DNA of 64,000 bases from Epiperipatus broadwayi (Eukaryota > Onychophora > Udeonychophora > Euonychophora > Peripatidae): NCBI GenBank assembly GCA_028023455.1, contig JAQFVV010000064.1, positions 1,087,825 to 1,151,824 of the forward strand. Reading direction: 5' to 3'. Positions 33,034-45,914 of the stretch are shown piece by piece. The position numbers and the translations under genes were made by a program. The notes beneath the pieces were generated by a model. The model did no database searches. It saw nothing but the letters and a program-made list of their open reading frames with translations, and was not told the DNA's origin. Each line of letters starts with the position of its first letter. Positions within the stretch are counted from its first letter, which is position 1.

Positions 33034-35609
33034 TTCCATCAAGTACACCTTTGCTGAGTAGTTTACTAAAAAATCTTCTTGATATTCCAAAAAAACTGTT
33101 GGGCCATATTTTGGGGACTAATCCTGAGTATAATTATAAAATAAATCCTCATGAACATATTATTGCAACCTGTGATTTTGAATCCAATGGGAAGTGGCAG
33201 TATGGAATGTGGTATGATAAGTTTTATTGGGATACCAATATTCATGAATATGAATTCTGGTCACACAAAAATGGCAAAACTGGTGTAGAGAAAGGAGAAT
33301 TGTTCAACTTTTTTAAAACTCTTCTGAAAACGTCCAATGAAGATGATTTAAATTGGTTAATGTACTGGATAGAGAAATTACTTAGTATTAAGGTCAATTC
33401 ACAGCAAAAAAATACATTTACAATATCAGATGTGCCATCTTCTCTGTCTAAAGTAATTGAATATAAAAATATCTATAACAACAATAGAGATAAATTTGAG
33501 TGGTTTCTTAATTTGTTAAACTTCAGTAGAAATCATTGTTTGACTGAGGTTCAGAAAGAAATCAAACAGCTTTTAGAGTTTGCAATAGGAAAACTTACAT
33601 TTCTTAAAGACGAGTACTTTCAGTCTAACAGTATAACATTAACTGTACATCCATATCAAAATGTAACTATTAAGGTACAAGACTTAGGAGAAATTTTAAC
33701 AAGAATTTTTACGACCCACTATGACAACTGGAAACAATATGCAACCCAATGGGTTTTAAATAAAATTTTGCCCTTTTCATTACATAATCAAGCAGATATG
33801 AAATTAGATCAATTTCCTAAAGTGATAGAAGATATTTTTCCACATCCTAAACAATATAAAAAACCTCTAATAATTTTACATTTATTAGGACTAGCCTTGA
33901 CAGATAAGGAAACAATTTCTTATGATGTTAAACATTTTTTGAAAAAGACAATTTCTATCATACATACTGAAATGTCAGTACCTTATATTTCTAAATGGAT
34001 TTTATATAATGGAAAATATGTACCTGTAAGTAATGATGATCAAAAAATCCCTGATATTAAACCATTAACATCTAATGAAAAAAGCATTCATGTTTTAAAA
34101 TGGATTCAAACTAATGAATGGCCAACTCCTATAGGATTAGATGGAAAACCAGGATTTGTTGAGCTGGTTTCAAATATTTCACATTGGATTGTAGTTGGAA
34201 AGTATGTTGCTTTGGATGAAAATAACAAACCTATTCCTGGAATTAAATTACTATCACCTAATGAATCACATCCTCTTATAAAACAATGGATTACAAAAAA
34301 CAAAAAACTATGTCCTCAAACTATAAATAATGAAATTCTTCCAGTAGATATAATTAAAAAACTCAAGTTTGTAAATGGCTTGTATTATCCAATTGGTGAC
34401 AATGATGAGATAATTCCAGGATTAGATGCCTTATTTGCTGGACAAAAAAATGGATATATTATGTGGAAGCACACCCCTAGAGGTCTGCGTCCAATAGGTT
34501 ATGATGAAAATGAGATTCCAGTTGCATTATCTACTGAGAAAATAAAACAAATGTTTATTATAAATGACAGATATGTTCCTGTTACAGAAAATTTTAAACC
34601 TATTGCTGATATTTCCCCTTTTGAGGCAGGAGAAACTAATTTTCTGGTGAGTAAATGGATTACAAATAATGGTCAATTAACACCTTTAGTTAATGATAAT
34701 GAATTAGTTAAAATAACTAAAATAGATCACTTTCTTAGGAAAAATAATAAATATATACCATTTGATTCAAATGGTAAAATAATACCAAATTTTGAACCAC
34801 TATTACCTGGACAAAGAAATCCTTTTGTAAAATGGAAGATAGCAGCTGATGGAACAGAGATGATAGGCCCTAATGGTTTACCAGTAAAAATTGAAAATGT
34901 TGGTGAAAGAAGTCTTGAAGATATAGATAAATGGATTAAAATAAATGGCATCTATTATCCTTATAATAAAGAAGGAAATGCATTCTCCAATTTTGCTGGA
35001 CTGTCACCAGGAGAAACTAATGAGTATATTGTTAAATGGGTTATTCAAAATGGTGATATCATTCCAGTGGGAAATGCAGGACCATATGAAGTTGAGGAGA
35101 GTAATGAGGATACAACAATCCCAAATACTTATGTCATTTCTTGGAAAAAGGTAGGAGAGAATTATATTGCAGTAGATGGTGAATGGAAAGGAATCAATAT
35201 TAGTAGAGATGATCAAAGTATCCTTCAGTTACAAAAATTAATGTGGAAATGGTTAGGAAAGAAATATAAAAAAGTTAATGAGTGGCTTTCTCCTCTACTT
35301 GTCCTTTTACAAACTATAGATGCTGAGACCCAAACAATACCAAATGAATATTTACTAAAAGCACCTTCACAAATTACTGATAAGAAACCCCTACCTGAAA
35401 AAATAGATAGAAATAGCTTATTAACATGGTTAAATAATGTGATGTTTGCCTTACAGAATTATTTTCCCGGAGCAGATCCGGAGTTTGGTTTATTAAAGTA
35501 TATTGAAAATGCATTAAATAAAGTTGAAAAACTTAAACAATCGTCCTCTAATGTGCAGATCATTAAAATTGATACAAATGAAAATAATGCCTGGGATATG
35601 CAAAAATAA
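33034..35609 (+). CDS. Repeat-module protein, terminal exon (family unknown)
   Basis: A single open exon of about 858 codons ends at TAA 35,607-35,609. It opens with TTTATTTCAG|TT, a good splice acceptor in phase 1, and reads PSSTPLLSSLLKNLL. No in-frame ATG exists near the start; the first codon of the computed frame is TTG at 33,051, so an upstream exon must supply the start and probably a signal peptide. Numbering from 33,051: residues 1-310 are a helical, Trp/Tyr-rich region. Residues 313-695 are six tandem modules (starts 313, 376, 438, 501, 560, 625) plus a partial one at 696. Each has two halves of the pattern W-I-x-x-N-G-K-Y-x-P-V then I-P-x-I-x-P-L-x-x-G-E-x-N. Residues 720-852 are helical. 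There are very few Cys and several N-x-S/T sites, and no transmembrane helix. I infer a secreted structural or binding protein; the function is unknown. Confidence 0.85.
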
Positions 35610-35702
35610 GTAAATAAATTATCAACAAAAAAAAAAAACAGTGAAATGAAATAATGACATGAATAATCCAATTTTATTTTTAAATTATGTATATATTTGA
35701 TA

Positions 35703-35708
35703 AATAAA
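35703..35708 (+). promoter_or_regulatory. Poly(A) signal of the repeat-module gene
   Basis: AATAAA 94 bp after the stop codon, with T-rich sequence following. The spacing fits a short 3' UTR and supports 33,034-35,609 being the last exon. Confidence 0.6.
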
Positions 35709-36150
35709 GTATGTAATTTAGTAAATCTAAGGGTTCGTTTTATTCATTCATTAAAAAACAAATAATCAAATGGTTAGTTGTTCTGGATTCTTACAAAAGC
35801 CGGAAGTGATAGAGTTAATTTAAATCCATGAAGCATTCTACCACTATATAAAACCACACAAATCTATTCATTTACTGAAAGTTTTAGATAACAGAATATT
35901 TACAATATATTAGTTTACTTAGATGAGTAATTACTGAAATGTGTCTTGCATTTCATCAGAGTATATGGCATAACTATGCCTAATTATAAACTAGGATGCA
36001 TCGAAAAATTTTAAAATTGCACGTGAACATAAAAATATAAATTATTTATCTGCATAATAAGGCAATTTAATAATAAAATTGGATATTTTTTAGAAAAATG
36101 AATATTTGAGAGGAAATCTGGTATTTATGGAAAAATTGGATAATTTGTTT

Positions 36151-36476
36151 ATTTAATTCAGGGGTAGTCAACCTTTTTATACCTACCGCCCACTTTTGTA
36201 TCTCTGTTAGTAGTAAAAATTTCTAACCGCCGACCGGTTCCACAGTAATGGCGATTTATAAAGTAGGGAAATAACTTTAGTTTATAAAATTTATAAAGCA
36301 GAGTTACAGCAAGCTAAAGCATATAAATCTCTATGAATTTTTTTTTAAAAAGTCAATTAAATTTTTAAAAAAAGAAAGTGCTTCAGTATCGGACAAAACT
36401 TCTCCCGCCCCCCGTGAAGGTTGTAATGCTTATTGGTGGGCGGTAGGGACCAGGTTGACTACTCCATCATATAAAT
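36151..36476. mobile_element. hAT MITE, 310 bp
   Basis: The element is 36,159-36,468. It starts CAGGGGTAGTCAACCTTTTT with ACCGCCCAC nearby, and ends GTGGGCGGTAGGGACCAGG then TTGACTACTCC, an inverted match. ATTTAATT before and ATATAAAT after fit a decayed 8-bp hAT duplication. The sequence closely recalls short hAT elements of the OposCharlie1/SPIN type known for horizontal transfer between animals, but that naming is from memory. No coding capacity. Confidence 0.85.
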
Positions 36477-36479
36477 ATG

Positions 36480-39400
36480 TTATTTATCTAAATAATTCCA
36501 CATAAAAGTGTTGAGACATATGCTATACTTTCTCAACCACACCAACACACACTATAACATTTATACATTCAAACTAAATCATTTATCTTTATCAAGTTAC
36601 ATATAAAAAGATCCTTACACACACTTTCTTCATTTTGGTCATTCTTGAGAAAAAACGACAAAATGAATTTGCATAGATATTTTCTCTTCACTCTCAAATC
36701 AGGAAATCTATACATAGTATATAACTATATATGAAAGTCACATATAGACTGTAGATGAAAGTCATTGATATTTTATCTCATCCATCATGTAATTGCATAT
36801 TTCTTGTCACTACCTACTATGATTGTGCATCTTCCAACACTGTCAGAGCATGAGGCAATAACATCACAGCATTTATATAGGCACACAAAGAGCTTACAAC
36901 ACATATAGCATTCATAGTCTTTCAACATGCTAACAACAACCATTGCCAAATTTCACTAGACAATGTAACAAAGGTTTGGAGTGATTCATCAGGTCACATA
37001 ATATATATTACTTTAAGCTACTGGTTAATTCAGTAGTAAGTAGAAATTAGGTAGTACCAGAACCACTTATAAAGTTATAAAAAGACAAATGTATAGTAAA
37101 ACTTGTATAATTTAAATGAAGAAAATCAACATCATTAAGCAACCATTATATACAAGTATGATAAGTGGAAGACCTGAGTAAGATCATTTTGTGAGCAATT
37201 TCTACATCAAATAGGAAATAAAACTCATTTAAAGTATAAATTCTTACCACACTTATGAAGTTTATTTGATGGTGATGAATCTCATTTAGGCAACATTTAA
37301 AGACTTTAACTAATCATACAATGGATTAGAGATCAAAGTTTTAAATTAGTTGATTTTGTCTGTCTTTGATATATGACTAATAGCAGTGGTATAATTATAG
37401 AAACTATAATTTTAAATATTTTCAAGTTAAATTTTCCACAAAAATTGGTCTCAAGTTCTTACAGAACATTAAAACTCTAAATCAGGACAACTCTGAGCCA
37501 GATTGGTAAAAGAAGGATTGTCTTGGACCACACATTAAATATACAAACATTATCAAAAATTCAATAACCAAAAATAAAGCCAAAGTCTGTGCATAATATT
37601 TGACATATGTACTCCATATATAAGCACAAAAGCCCTTAAATATTAATCTTAATTATACTTCAACTCATTCAAAGAGTCTTTTAAACTCATCGAGTAGGTT
37701 TCAAGTTTGTGATCATTAATATAGAAATATGAGTATCTAAGTAAAAAAACACCAATGATGTTTTTTTATAATAGAAGTAAAAAAAAGGCACTAAAATTAG
37801 TTGAATATTTGACATTTTGTTTGAATGCATACATACATTTATTATAATTACATTGTGATATGTAATCTCAAAATAATCCCATAATGATTTAAATGTTTAC
37901 AATTTTGCAGTGGGCCATGTTCATGGTCATGCTAGGCCTCATGCTGTCCTTGGGTCACAGGGTGGGCATCCCCTCTCCAAATGGATTATTGAGTGGATTT
38001 CCAGCAACATTGATTTAATATAACAGTACAGCACATGTGTAAAATGTTGATTACCTTCTGTTTAAAAATAGTAATGATAATCATTGGAAAAAATATTTAA
38101 ATAGTAGAACAGTTGTAATCATTACACATTTATTTCTAAATGTGAGTCACGGATTGATTTTTAATGATTACATGGCCTTTTATTCAAGCTAGAAATTAAC
38201 TGTTAACTAGTTCTGCTGGCATAAAAGCAGACTGTTCCACTTTATTCATGTGGGTGTTAAGTAAATTTAATTGTTCTAATTACAGGACTTCATGAAGTTA
38301 TAACAGATAAGTAACACCTGAAGAATAGAATAGAATAATACTACTCAAAATGCTGTATTATATACTAACATGTGTGCCACTACTAAAAGTTAAATGTATG
38401 TGAATTAAATAGTTTGTTTTTCTATAAACAAATAAAAAACATTTAACAATAAGAATTAGATAATAGAAATAATCCAACCCATAATTACAATTAAAATACC
38501 ATCATCACAAAATTTTTCATAAAGATATTGCATCAACAGTTTGATGGCTTTAATTTCTATTAAGAGATATTTATTGGTTGTGAATGCCAATAAGTGTTGT
38601 AAGGAAAATACCTGGAAAGAAAAAGTTTCTTGATCAATTCTTGAATAAAGTAAAAATAAATAAATTGGAGAGAATACAAGCCATCATTAATTAAATAGTA
38701 TATCTTTTGAGAAAGTAATTATTTTGACTCAATAATTAATTTTGATTTGATGTTATATTACAATTGCTCATTTTGGTATCCAAGACTTTAATTAAGGAAA
38801 TGAGAGGGTTTTTTTGGTGAATCTGTTTAGATTTTTACTATTAATAAAGTTCATGTTTTAACTCAAGTATTTATACCTACTGAGAGATAGAGAATTAATC
38901 TTATAAACATAAATATGTTCATCTATTTTAGGGTAATCATGATAAGCCAATAGTTAGAAAATGAATATCAAAAATATATTTAAAAAACAACAAAAAATAA
39001 TAATATAAGATAAATAAAAAAAAAGAAAATCAACCAAAGAAATTATATTATGACTTATGACAGATATACTCAAAGGCAAAATAAAAAAAAAAGAATTGAA
39101 ATTCAATTTTTTCACTTCCGGTTGTGAAGTCACATGATCAACTGAACAACAAATCATTTAGTTAATTTTCCTTATTTATCACTTATTGCAGCTATACAAA
39201 ATATGAAATAGATTTTAAAAATATGCTCATTACCTACAAAACATGTGGTACAACTACTGTTAAAGAGCTTCCAACTTTATTTTTAAAATGCATAAGATTA
39301 AAAAGTAGATTCTTCTAATTAATATGAAACTAAGTATTAATAAACGCCATTATGCATAGAGATTATCACATTCTTTAAATAGTCATAAACTGGAGTTATA

Positions 39401-40384
39401 ATTCAGATAAAAAGTGGAAATTTTGTTTAGGCTTTTTCTTTCGGATAATACCACTATAGATAACCCAGCAAATTCTTTAATCACTCATCAGTAAATGGAT
39501 ATGTAGATTGGTTAGATTAAAAGAATGGACAAAGTATGCCCATGATGATGATTTGTGCAGTAGGTGCACAAATGTATTTTTTTTTTAATTTTACCACAAA
39601 AATGTTAAACAAGATAAACAATTAATACATGTTTGGTAGCATGTTACAAATATCAAATCTACATAGGTAGTATCCACTGAAAATAAGATGGTATCAGCTC
39701 GGCTTAAGAAATCTTATTCCTATATCTCAAAATGAAATTCCCCATTTCTCAAAAAAAGTTCCACTTCCACCAAATTCAGTAGTAACATATATGATTGTGA
39801 GTCTGTCATAATATAGTATTTCAGTCATCCATAGTCACAGACAATGCCATGCTGACTACATGCTCACACTGATTATTGGATTGTGGATTTTGGCTGTTAT
39901 TTTATGACTAACAATTGGTAGTGCTGTGAAGAAATGCAAAAGTGAAAGAAAGTGCTATGATTTTAAAATGCATAAATACATAAATACTTTTTACAAATGT
40001 TGATAACAAAGTAATGTGTTTCATATGCCATGATAGTGTCATTGTTTTTAAAAAGTTTACTTTAAAGAGGTGCCTTCAAATCAAGCATAACACATTTGCA
40101 AGTAATTTATCTGAAAAGGAATCACAGCAAAAAGATAATGATTTATTAAAAACTTTGAAGTGGCAATAAAGTGTTTTGTGAAACACACACATATAATTCC
40201 AACATCATAAAATTGTCAAAAGTATTCAAATTGCTAAAAAAAAATTAGCAAGGTTAAATATCACAGTCTGTCTAACTAATGTTAACATGAGCTCTTAGAA
40301 TAAAGATTCCCACAAACAAGTAAAAGTTTTATCAGATAAAAATCTTAAAACCATAAGATCATATAAAGATAAGCATTACAAAAA
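36480..40384. other. No gene supported
   Basis: AT-rich. 37,900-37,990 is distinctly richer in G+C (GTCACAGGGTGGGCATCCCC) but is short and not recognised. Confidence 0.45.
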
Positions 40385-40828
40385 AATCATGTCAGATGTC
40401 ACATGACCTAATTTAACAAGTTTGTATTACAAATGTTATATATAGAGCTCGCAAATAAGCTCTTAACAAGCTTTGCAGAATATCCCCAACCCCGACATGT
40501 TTCTGCTACAGGCTTACTCATTGAGATGCTAGGATATTCAAGTGTTAGATTAAAAATACCAGAACAAGCCCCACACTTTATCTAATGGATAACTATGTAG
40601 TAGAAAATCTGAAATTTTCAGACATCTATATGTCTTCCAATTCAGCTATCTAACTTAAATAGCCATATGGGACTGAACTAAGTTCAGATACACCACATAT
40701 TAATAGCTTTAGCAATATAAAATCACCAAAAAATAATAGAAAAAATAATATTACAAAAAATCAAGTCAGATGTCACATGATATAATTTAACAATAATGTA
40801 TTACAAATGTTACATATAGAGCTCGCAA
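40385..40828. repeat. About 72-bp direct repeats 372 bp apart
   Basis: 40,385-40,456 and 40,757-40,828 match closely, both ending GAGCTCGCAAAT. Between them, on the minus strand near 40,484-40,530, CAATGAGTAAGCCTGTAGC is followed by AGAAACATGTCGGGG, a hammerhead-like or Penelope-like tail. The pair could be two copies of a short element or a tandem duplication. Confidence 0.6.
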
Positions 40829-41360
40829 ATGTTCCTGGCCTTTCTAGTGAAAATAAACCTGAGTTCACTCCAGATGAACTGGTTCCTGCACTACAGGAGA
40901 TTCCTCAAGAACATAGATCCTATGTGCCACAACTGCCGTAGAACCTGTGAAACCTTTGATCACATGATAAATGATTGCCCAGCATATGACAAAATCAGAA
41001 CTTTCATTACTCACAACTGCCACATTTCCCTGAACAAAATCTTAAATATCAAGAGCTGCTTCCTGTCCAGGGATTATGTCACCACAAGACTCTCAACCTT
41101 ATCACTTATGCCACCTGGATAGTCAGATGTCGCAACAAGTTTACCTTTCCTCATCCCAAGCCTGAGAACACATTCATTTCCAAGCTGAAGGAATTTCACC
41201 ATAAGGACAGAATCATCTCATCCAGATTCTTATTTGACAACACATGGAGCCTGATCAAACTGGATCAAACAACACCCGTGACCACATCACCATGGATAAC
41301 TATTATTTTTGATTGACAATTGTATCATTATTTCATATGGTTTTTCAATAAAGTTATTTA

Positions 41361-41391
<31 letters not shown>

Positions 41392-41402
41392 TAATAATAA
41401 TA
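40829..41402 (+). pseudogene. 3' end of an I/jockey-like LINE
   Basis: The frame 40,829-41,122 has the cysteine-histidine motif found at the C-terminus of many non-LTR retrotransposon proteins: CHNCRRTCETFDHMINDCPAY (here C-x2-C...H...C). After a frameshift near 41,115 the protein goes on (CRNKFTFPHPKPENTFISKL) to a stop at 41,314-41,316. AATAAA lies near 41,348 and the element ends in (TAAA)n(TAA)n to 41,402; a TAA-repeat tail is typical of I-clade LINEs. It is 5'-truncated right after the direct repeat at 40,828. Confidence 0.75.
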
Positions 41403-42580
41403 GACAGGGTATGAGCACAGACTTTCACATGGCCCACCACTCTCCACACTATCTCATAACACTGATACACCTGAACACACATATGTCGAAAAGATAAATA
41501 ATCACCAATATACGTATTTCATGCTAAACCAGCAATCATCAGTTGGTCCAGACTACCATCTCTACACATATATGCTACAAGTGCTCAGATATATATTAAG
41601 ATAGCAAATCATCCTACTTTAATGGACAGGCTTCAATGTACTCCACACTCAAACTCTTCAACCATCCATCCAATTGAAAATCTGATGATGGAATGCTCAA
41701 AGGCCAACCTTAGGCTGAGATTGTTGTCCCACCCATGTTGACATAAAGGTCAATCTGACCCCTCATGTACAGGACATAATCCATTAAATACATATACAAG
41801 GGATAGGAAGACATCTCTAATATGTAATAGATGAAATACACAGGCTTATATATACCTGTATCTATATATGTAATAAACAGAGTATGAGCACAGACTTTCA
41901 CATGACCCACCACTCTCCACACTATCTCATAACACTGATACACCTGAACACACATATGTCGAAAAGATAAATAATCACCAATATACATATTTCATGCTAA
42001 ACCAGCAATCATCAGTTGGTCCAGATTACCATCTCTACACATATATGCTACAAGTGCTCAGATATATATTAAGATAGCAAATCCTCCTACTTTAATGGAC
42101 AGGCTTCAATGTACTCCACACTCCAACTCTTCAACCATCCATCCAATTGAAAATCTGATGATGGAATGCTCAAAGGCCACCCTTAGGCCGAGATTGTTGT
42201 CCGACCCATGTTGATCTAAAAGTCAATCTGACCCCTCATGTACAGGACATAATCCATTAAATACATATACAAGGGATAGGCAGACATCTCTAATATGTAA
42301 TAGATGAAATACACAGGCTTATATATACCTGAGTCTATATATGTAATAGACAGGGTATGAGCACAGACTTTCACATGACCCACACCACTCTCCACACTAT
42401 CTCATAACACTGATACACCTGAACACACATATGTCGAAAAGATAAATAATCACCAATATACATATTCCATGCTAAACCAGCAATCATAAGTTGGTCCAGA
42501 TTACCATCTCTACACATATATGCTACAAGTGCTCAGATATATATTAAGATAGCAAATCCTCCTACTTTAATGGACAGGCT
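41403..42580. repeat. 473-bp satellite, about 2.5 units
   Basis: Units start at 41,403, 41,876 and 42,349 with the shared phrase GTATGAGCACAGACTTTCAC; the spacing is 473 bp both times. Neighbouring units differ at only a few positions. The third unit is cut at 42,580 by (TAA)n. The open frame at 41,710-41,988 on the minus strand is a by-product of this repeat. A fragment of the unit recurs inverted at about 54,319-54,372. Confidence 0.95.
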
Positions 42581-42632
42581 TAATAATAATAATAATAACA
42601 ACAACAATAATAATAATAATAAAAAAAATGTT
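42581..42632. repeat. (TAA)n microsatellite with (CAA) interruption
   Basis: About 50 bp of TAA/CAA repeats, then an A run. The poly-Asn and poly-Leu frames over it come from the repeat itself. Confidence 0.95.
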
Positions 42633-43824
42633 AGCAAAAAAAAAAATAACATTAAATTGTACAGTAAAAATAATGCTACAATAGATTCCATATTGCGAAC
42701 TATTTCACTTACCACCCACCCCTACAAAATACTACTTGGGGTGAAAAAAGGGAATTGACGCAAATAAAAAGAGGCATTAATGCTTAGCAATTGTTATATG
42801 CTTGTTTCCATAAATTTCTATTGTAGCAGTGCCTAGCTAGCTACAAGTTTATCAGATGACAGATGTAATAATCCAGAAATAATAGTATTTATAATCAACA
42901 TAAGCTCGAAAATAAACAGATTAAGTTTATTCCCATACTTGCAAGTATGAATGTATCAATATATAATCTCAAATAAATATTTATGTGTCTATATTTTTTT
43001 AAAAAAACTTTTCATTAACTAATCATAAGTTATAATTGTAGGGAAATAAAACAGACGCAAAACAACCCAAAATTATTATATAAAAAACTTATCAAATTAT
43101 TTAAATTTCATATATATAAGGCAATTTATTTCAAAACAAATTCAGATTAATAATTTTTTTTTCTTCTTATGTTTGTCTTCTTTCTATATTTTATTTCATT
43201 ATTGTTTATCAATTAACATACTATAATGTTTGGATGAGTAATATAATTTTTATTAAATATTTATCAGTAAACGAGTGTGATAATCCATAATAGTAACTGC
43301 CCTAGTTGATTTAGATAAGTTATGTTAGCAGAGAGAGGAGTTGAAAACTAGTTATCATGGAAGTCATTATTGGACGATGCCTTGGTGAAGACTGTCTGCA
43401 AATATAAGTACATTTCTATTAATATTAAAATACATCATGGCAACATATGTATATAGTTAAAATATCACGAGAAAAGCTTGCTAAAGTCCAATGGTTCATT
43501 TCTCAGCATGTAGCTCCATATAGAATAAGTTGACATTATTCAACCTGAATTTGAAAAGACAGCTCTGGCGTGAAAGAGAAGATCATTTCATTTTGAATTC
43601 TTGTATTTATTTTGCTTCATTTGATTCAGGAATAAGAAATACTGTTGCTACTCCACCATAACTATTTCTCTATTTAATCCTAGAAGAAGAGATAAAATTA
43701 CTGATGTCAATCAACTAGACTCCAAAATCAGGAATAATAAAGTGATATATTCATCTGTCAACCCAGTGAATAAATATTATGAATTAGTTTATGGAATAAA
43801 TAACATTTGTCTAAATCACATGTT
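42633..43824. other. No gene seen
   Basis: AT-rich sequence without a recognisable exon or repeat. Confidence 0.5.
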
Positions 43825-44148
43825 ATAATTGAAAGGTTTCTAGTCTTTCACATGCCCAATCAGTTGTTTCTCAGACAGCCAATCAGATTTTTAAACAGCT
43901 GACTTTTAAGAACGATCAGGCTTTTGACACTCGATAGAGATTTTGATAAGAAAAGGATGATACCAAGATGCTAAAGACTGGCTTATATATATAAAAAGTT
44001 AAGTTGAGAGAAGGTTGGTATCATCCTTTTCTTATCAAAATCTCTGTCAAAACCCTGATCATTCTTAAAAGACAGCTGTTTAAAAATCTGATTGGCTGTC
44101 TGAGAAACAATTGTGGTGCATGTGAAAGACTAGCAACCTTTCAATTAT
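43825..44148. mobile_element. Foldback element (near-complete palindrome)
   Basis: The left arm (43,827-43,965, starting AATTGAAAGGTTTCTAGTC) is the inverse of the right arm (44,015-44,146, ending CAACCTTTCAATT) with a few mismatches. A spacer of about 50 bp with TATATATATAAAA lies between. Half of it is also found at 28,349-28,533, so this is a dispersed family. No coding capacity. Confidence 0.85.
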
Positions 44149-45620
44149 TACTAATTTACGGAATAAAGTAAGCCTACTTTATTGTACAAGTCTATAGTAA
44201 TTAGATTAGCTTAAGCATTTCCAACCAAGTAAAGGAGGTCAGACTTAATGAACAAAAATTGAAATTACTCCATCAAGTAAAAAAAATAATAATAATCTCA
44301 AAGATTATCCCATTTTTGTCATAAACTGTTATATTTGAACACAGAAATGTTCATATTATTCGTATATATACTATTTTGGTATAAGGAAATTAAGATAAAT
44401 GAACAAAAAGACATTTTTATTATTCTTGTGTGTACATATGTCACATATGATAAATTGTATTAATAACAAACATTTAATTATTCAGTCTTAAGAGTTAACA
44501 CTAATATAGTTACTCTCAAAATATATTTGCTTCATCAGAGTACAATTTATCTTTTATCTAGCTTCCTCGAAAAGGACATTGATTTCTTATATATTTTTTT
44601 ATTTGATTATATTATTCAAACATCAATCAGGCAAATAGATTTAAATTAATAACATAAAGTAATGTAATTAAAGATCATTACCTAAAAAAATAAATTTTCG
44701 TGTCTTATTGATGGTTGTACTCTCCATTTTGAGATAGAATCCATTATTTGAGGGTGGGTATACTGCACGGGTCTGTGGAAAAAAACTACTCTTGAATTTT
44801 ATATTTGGTCTTAGTTCATTGCTCATTTATGTGTTTAATCACCTTTCCAGAAGTTTAAATTAGTATTGCAATATCATGAGTGAGTTTTGTGAACCCCAAG
44901 CAATAGTTTGATGATGACCACTAAATAGATAGATTTAAATCTTAGTTACTAAGTAGTACCATTATGAAAATTAGATAGTGTGACCAGCCCAAATTCTTAA
45001 ATGTTATAGTAATCTCAATGGTAATAATAAATAGTAAGCATGTGATCATGGCATATCCATATGAAGAGCATGAATTATTAGTTAATAAAGTCAACATTAT
45101 CAGCAATAGATTTTTTTAAAACTGGTAAGTGTGAAAAATGACTTCACACCATCAGGTATAGCATCCTATTACATATAGTGCCACAATGTGTGTCATCTGG
45201 GTTATCTTTGCACACTACTGAATGTTGGTAGTAATGCTATCTCAGATGCAGTTGATGTCATGGAGTTTCAACAAATACGACAATAAATAAAAAGTAAACA
45301 CTTTAAGACAGCAGCATCAGAATTCCCACTAGATTCAACAAATAGTGATAATAGTATAAAATTTATCAATTTTAATATCATCTGAATGGAAATGCAACTG
45401 ATAAAATTAAACCCACTTCTTTTGGCCAACTAAATCAACACTGTTTGCAAACACACATCTCTTTTATTGATTTTACTCCATCTAATATCTACAAGTAGTT
45501 TTACTACATCATTATTTCTATTCTATATAACCACTACAATCAACTCTCCTCCAGTAATCATAACATCTCCAACCTCACTATTAACATGTTTTATCCTAGA
45601 AAGAACTATTGTACATTGTA
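44149..45620. other. No gene seen
   Basis: AT-rich; short frames only. Confidence 0.5.
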
Positions 45621-45627
45621 ATTTTAT

Positions 45628-45896
45628 ATTGGACTATTTCTATCATTTAATATGAGTGTTGAATGTCTTTAGAAAAATTTAACTTCATTTAAATATGCCC
45701 AATATATTCAATTGCTAGTAATAGCACATAAAACAGGTTAGTATATGCACAATGTTTCAAGAGGTATTATTTTCTACTCTTCTTCAGGTGTTGCTGGTCT
45801 GATGAGTGACAGTACAAATCTGGGCCCTTAGATTCTTAAGTATTGAATTTTAAGGTAATGCTCTAACCAACTGAGCCATCCTGACAAAGGCAACAA
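45628..45896 (-). mobile_element. tRNA-derived SINE, family 2, copy B
   Basis: On the minus strand it reads CAGGATGGCTCAGTTGGTTA (A box, 45,867-45,886), a region where the B box has decayed, then CCAGCAACACCTGAAGAAGA, a short AGAG...CTCT hairpin and TGAAACATTGTGC. The order matches 17,733-18,033. Confidence 0.75.
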
Positions 45897-45914
45897 TCAG
45901 TAGAAATTTCATAT

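Noticed and set aside
33051-33053. TTG as the start codon of the large protein
   Set aside because: Nuclear genes of animals rarely start at TTG, and a good splice acceptor lies 17 bp upstream with the frame open to it.
41710-41988. 92-codon minus-strand frame
   Set aside because: It lies inside the satellite and is not kept open in the neighbouring unit.
42533-42758. Poly-Asn (plus) and poly-Leu (minus) proteins
   Set aside because: Both are translations of the (TAA)n tract and its flanks.
45799-45812. CTGATGAGTGAC on the plus strand as a hammerhead
   Set aside because: No GAAA box follows at the right distance, and the sister SINE has CTGACCAGTGAC.
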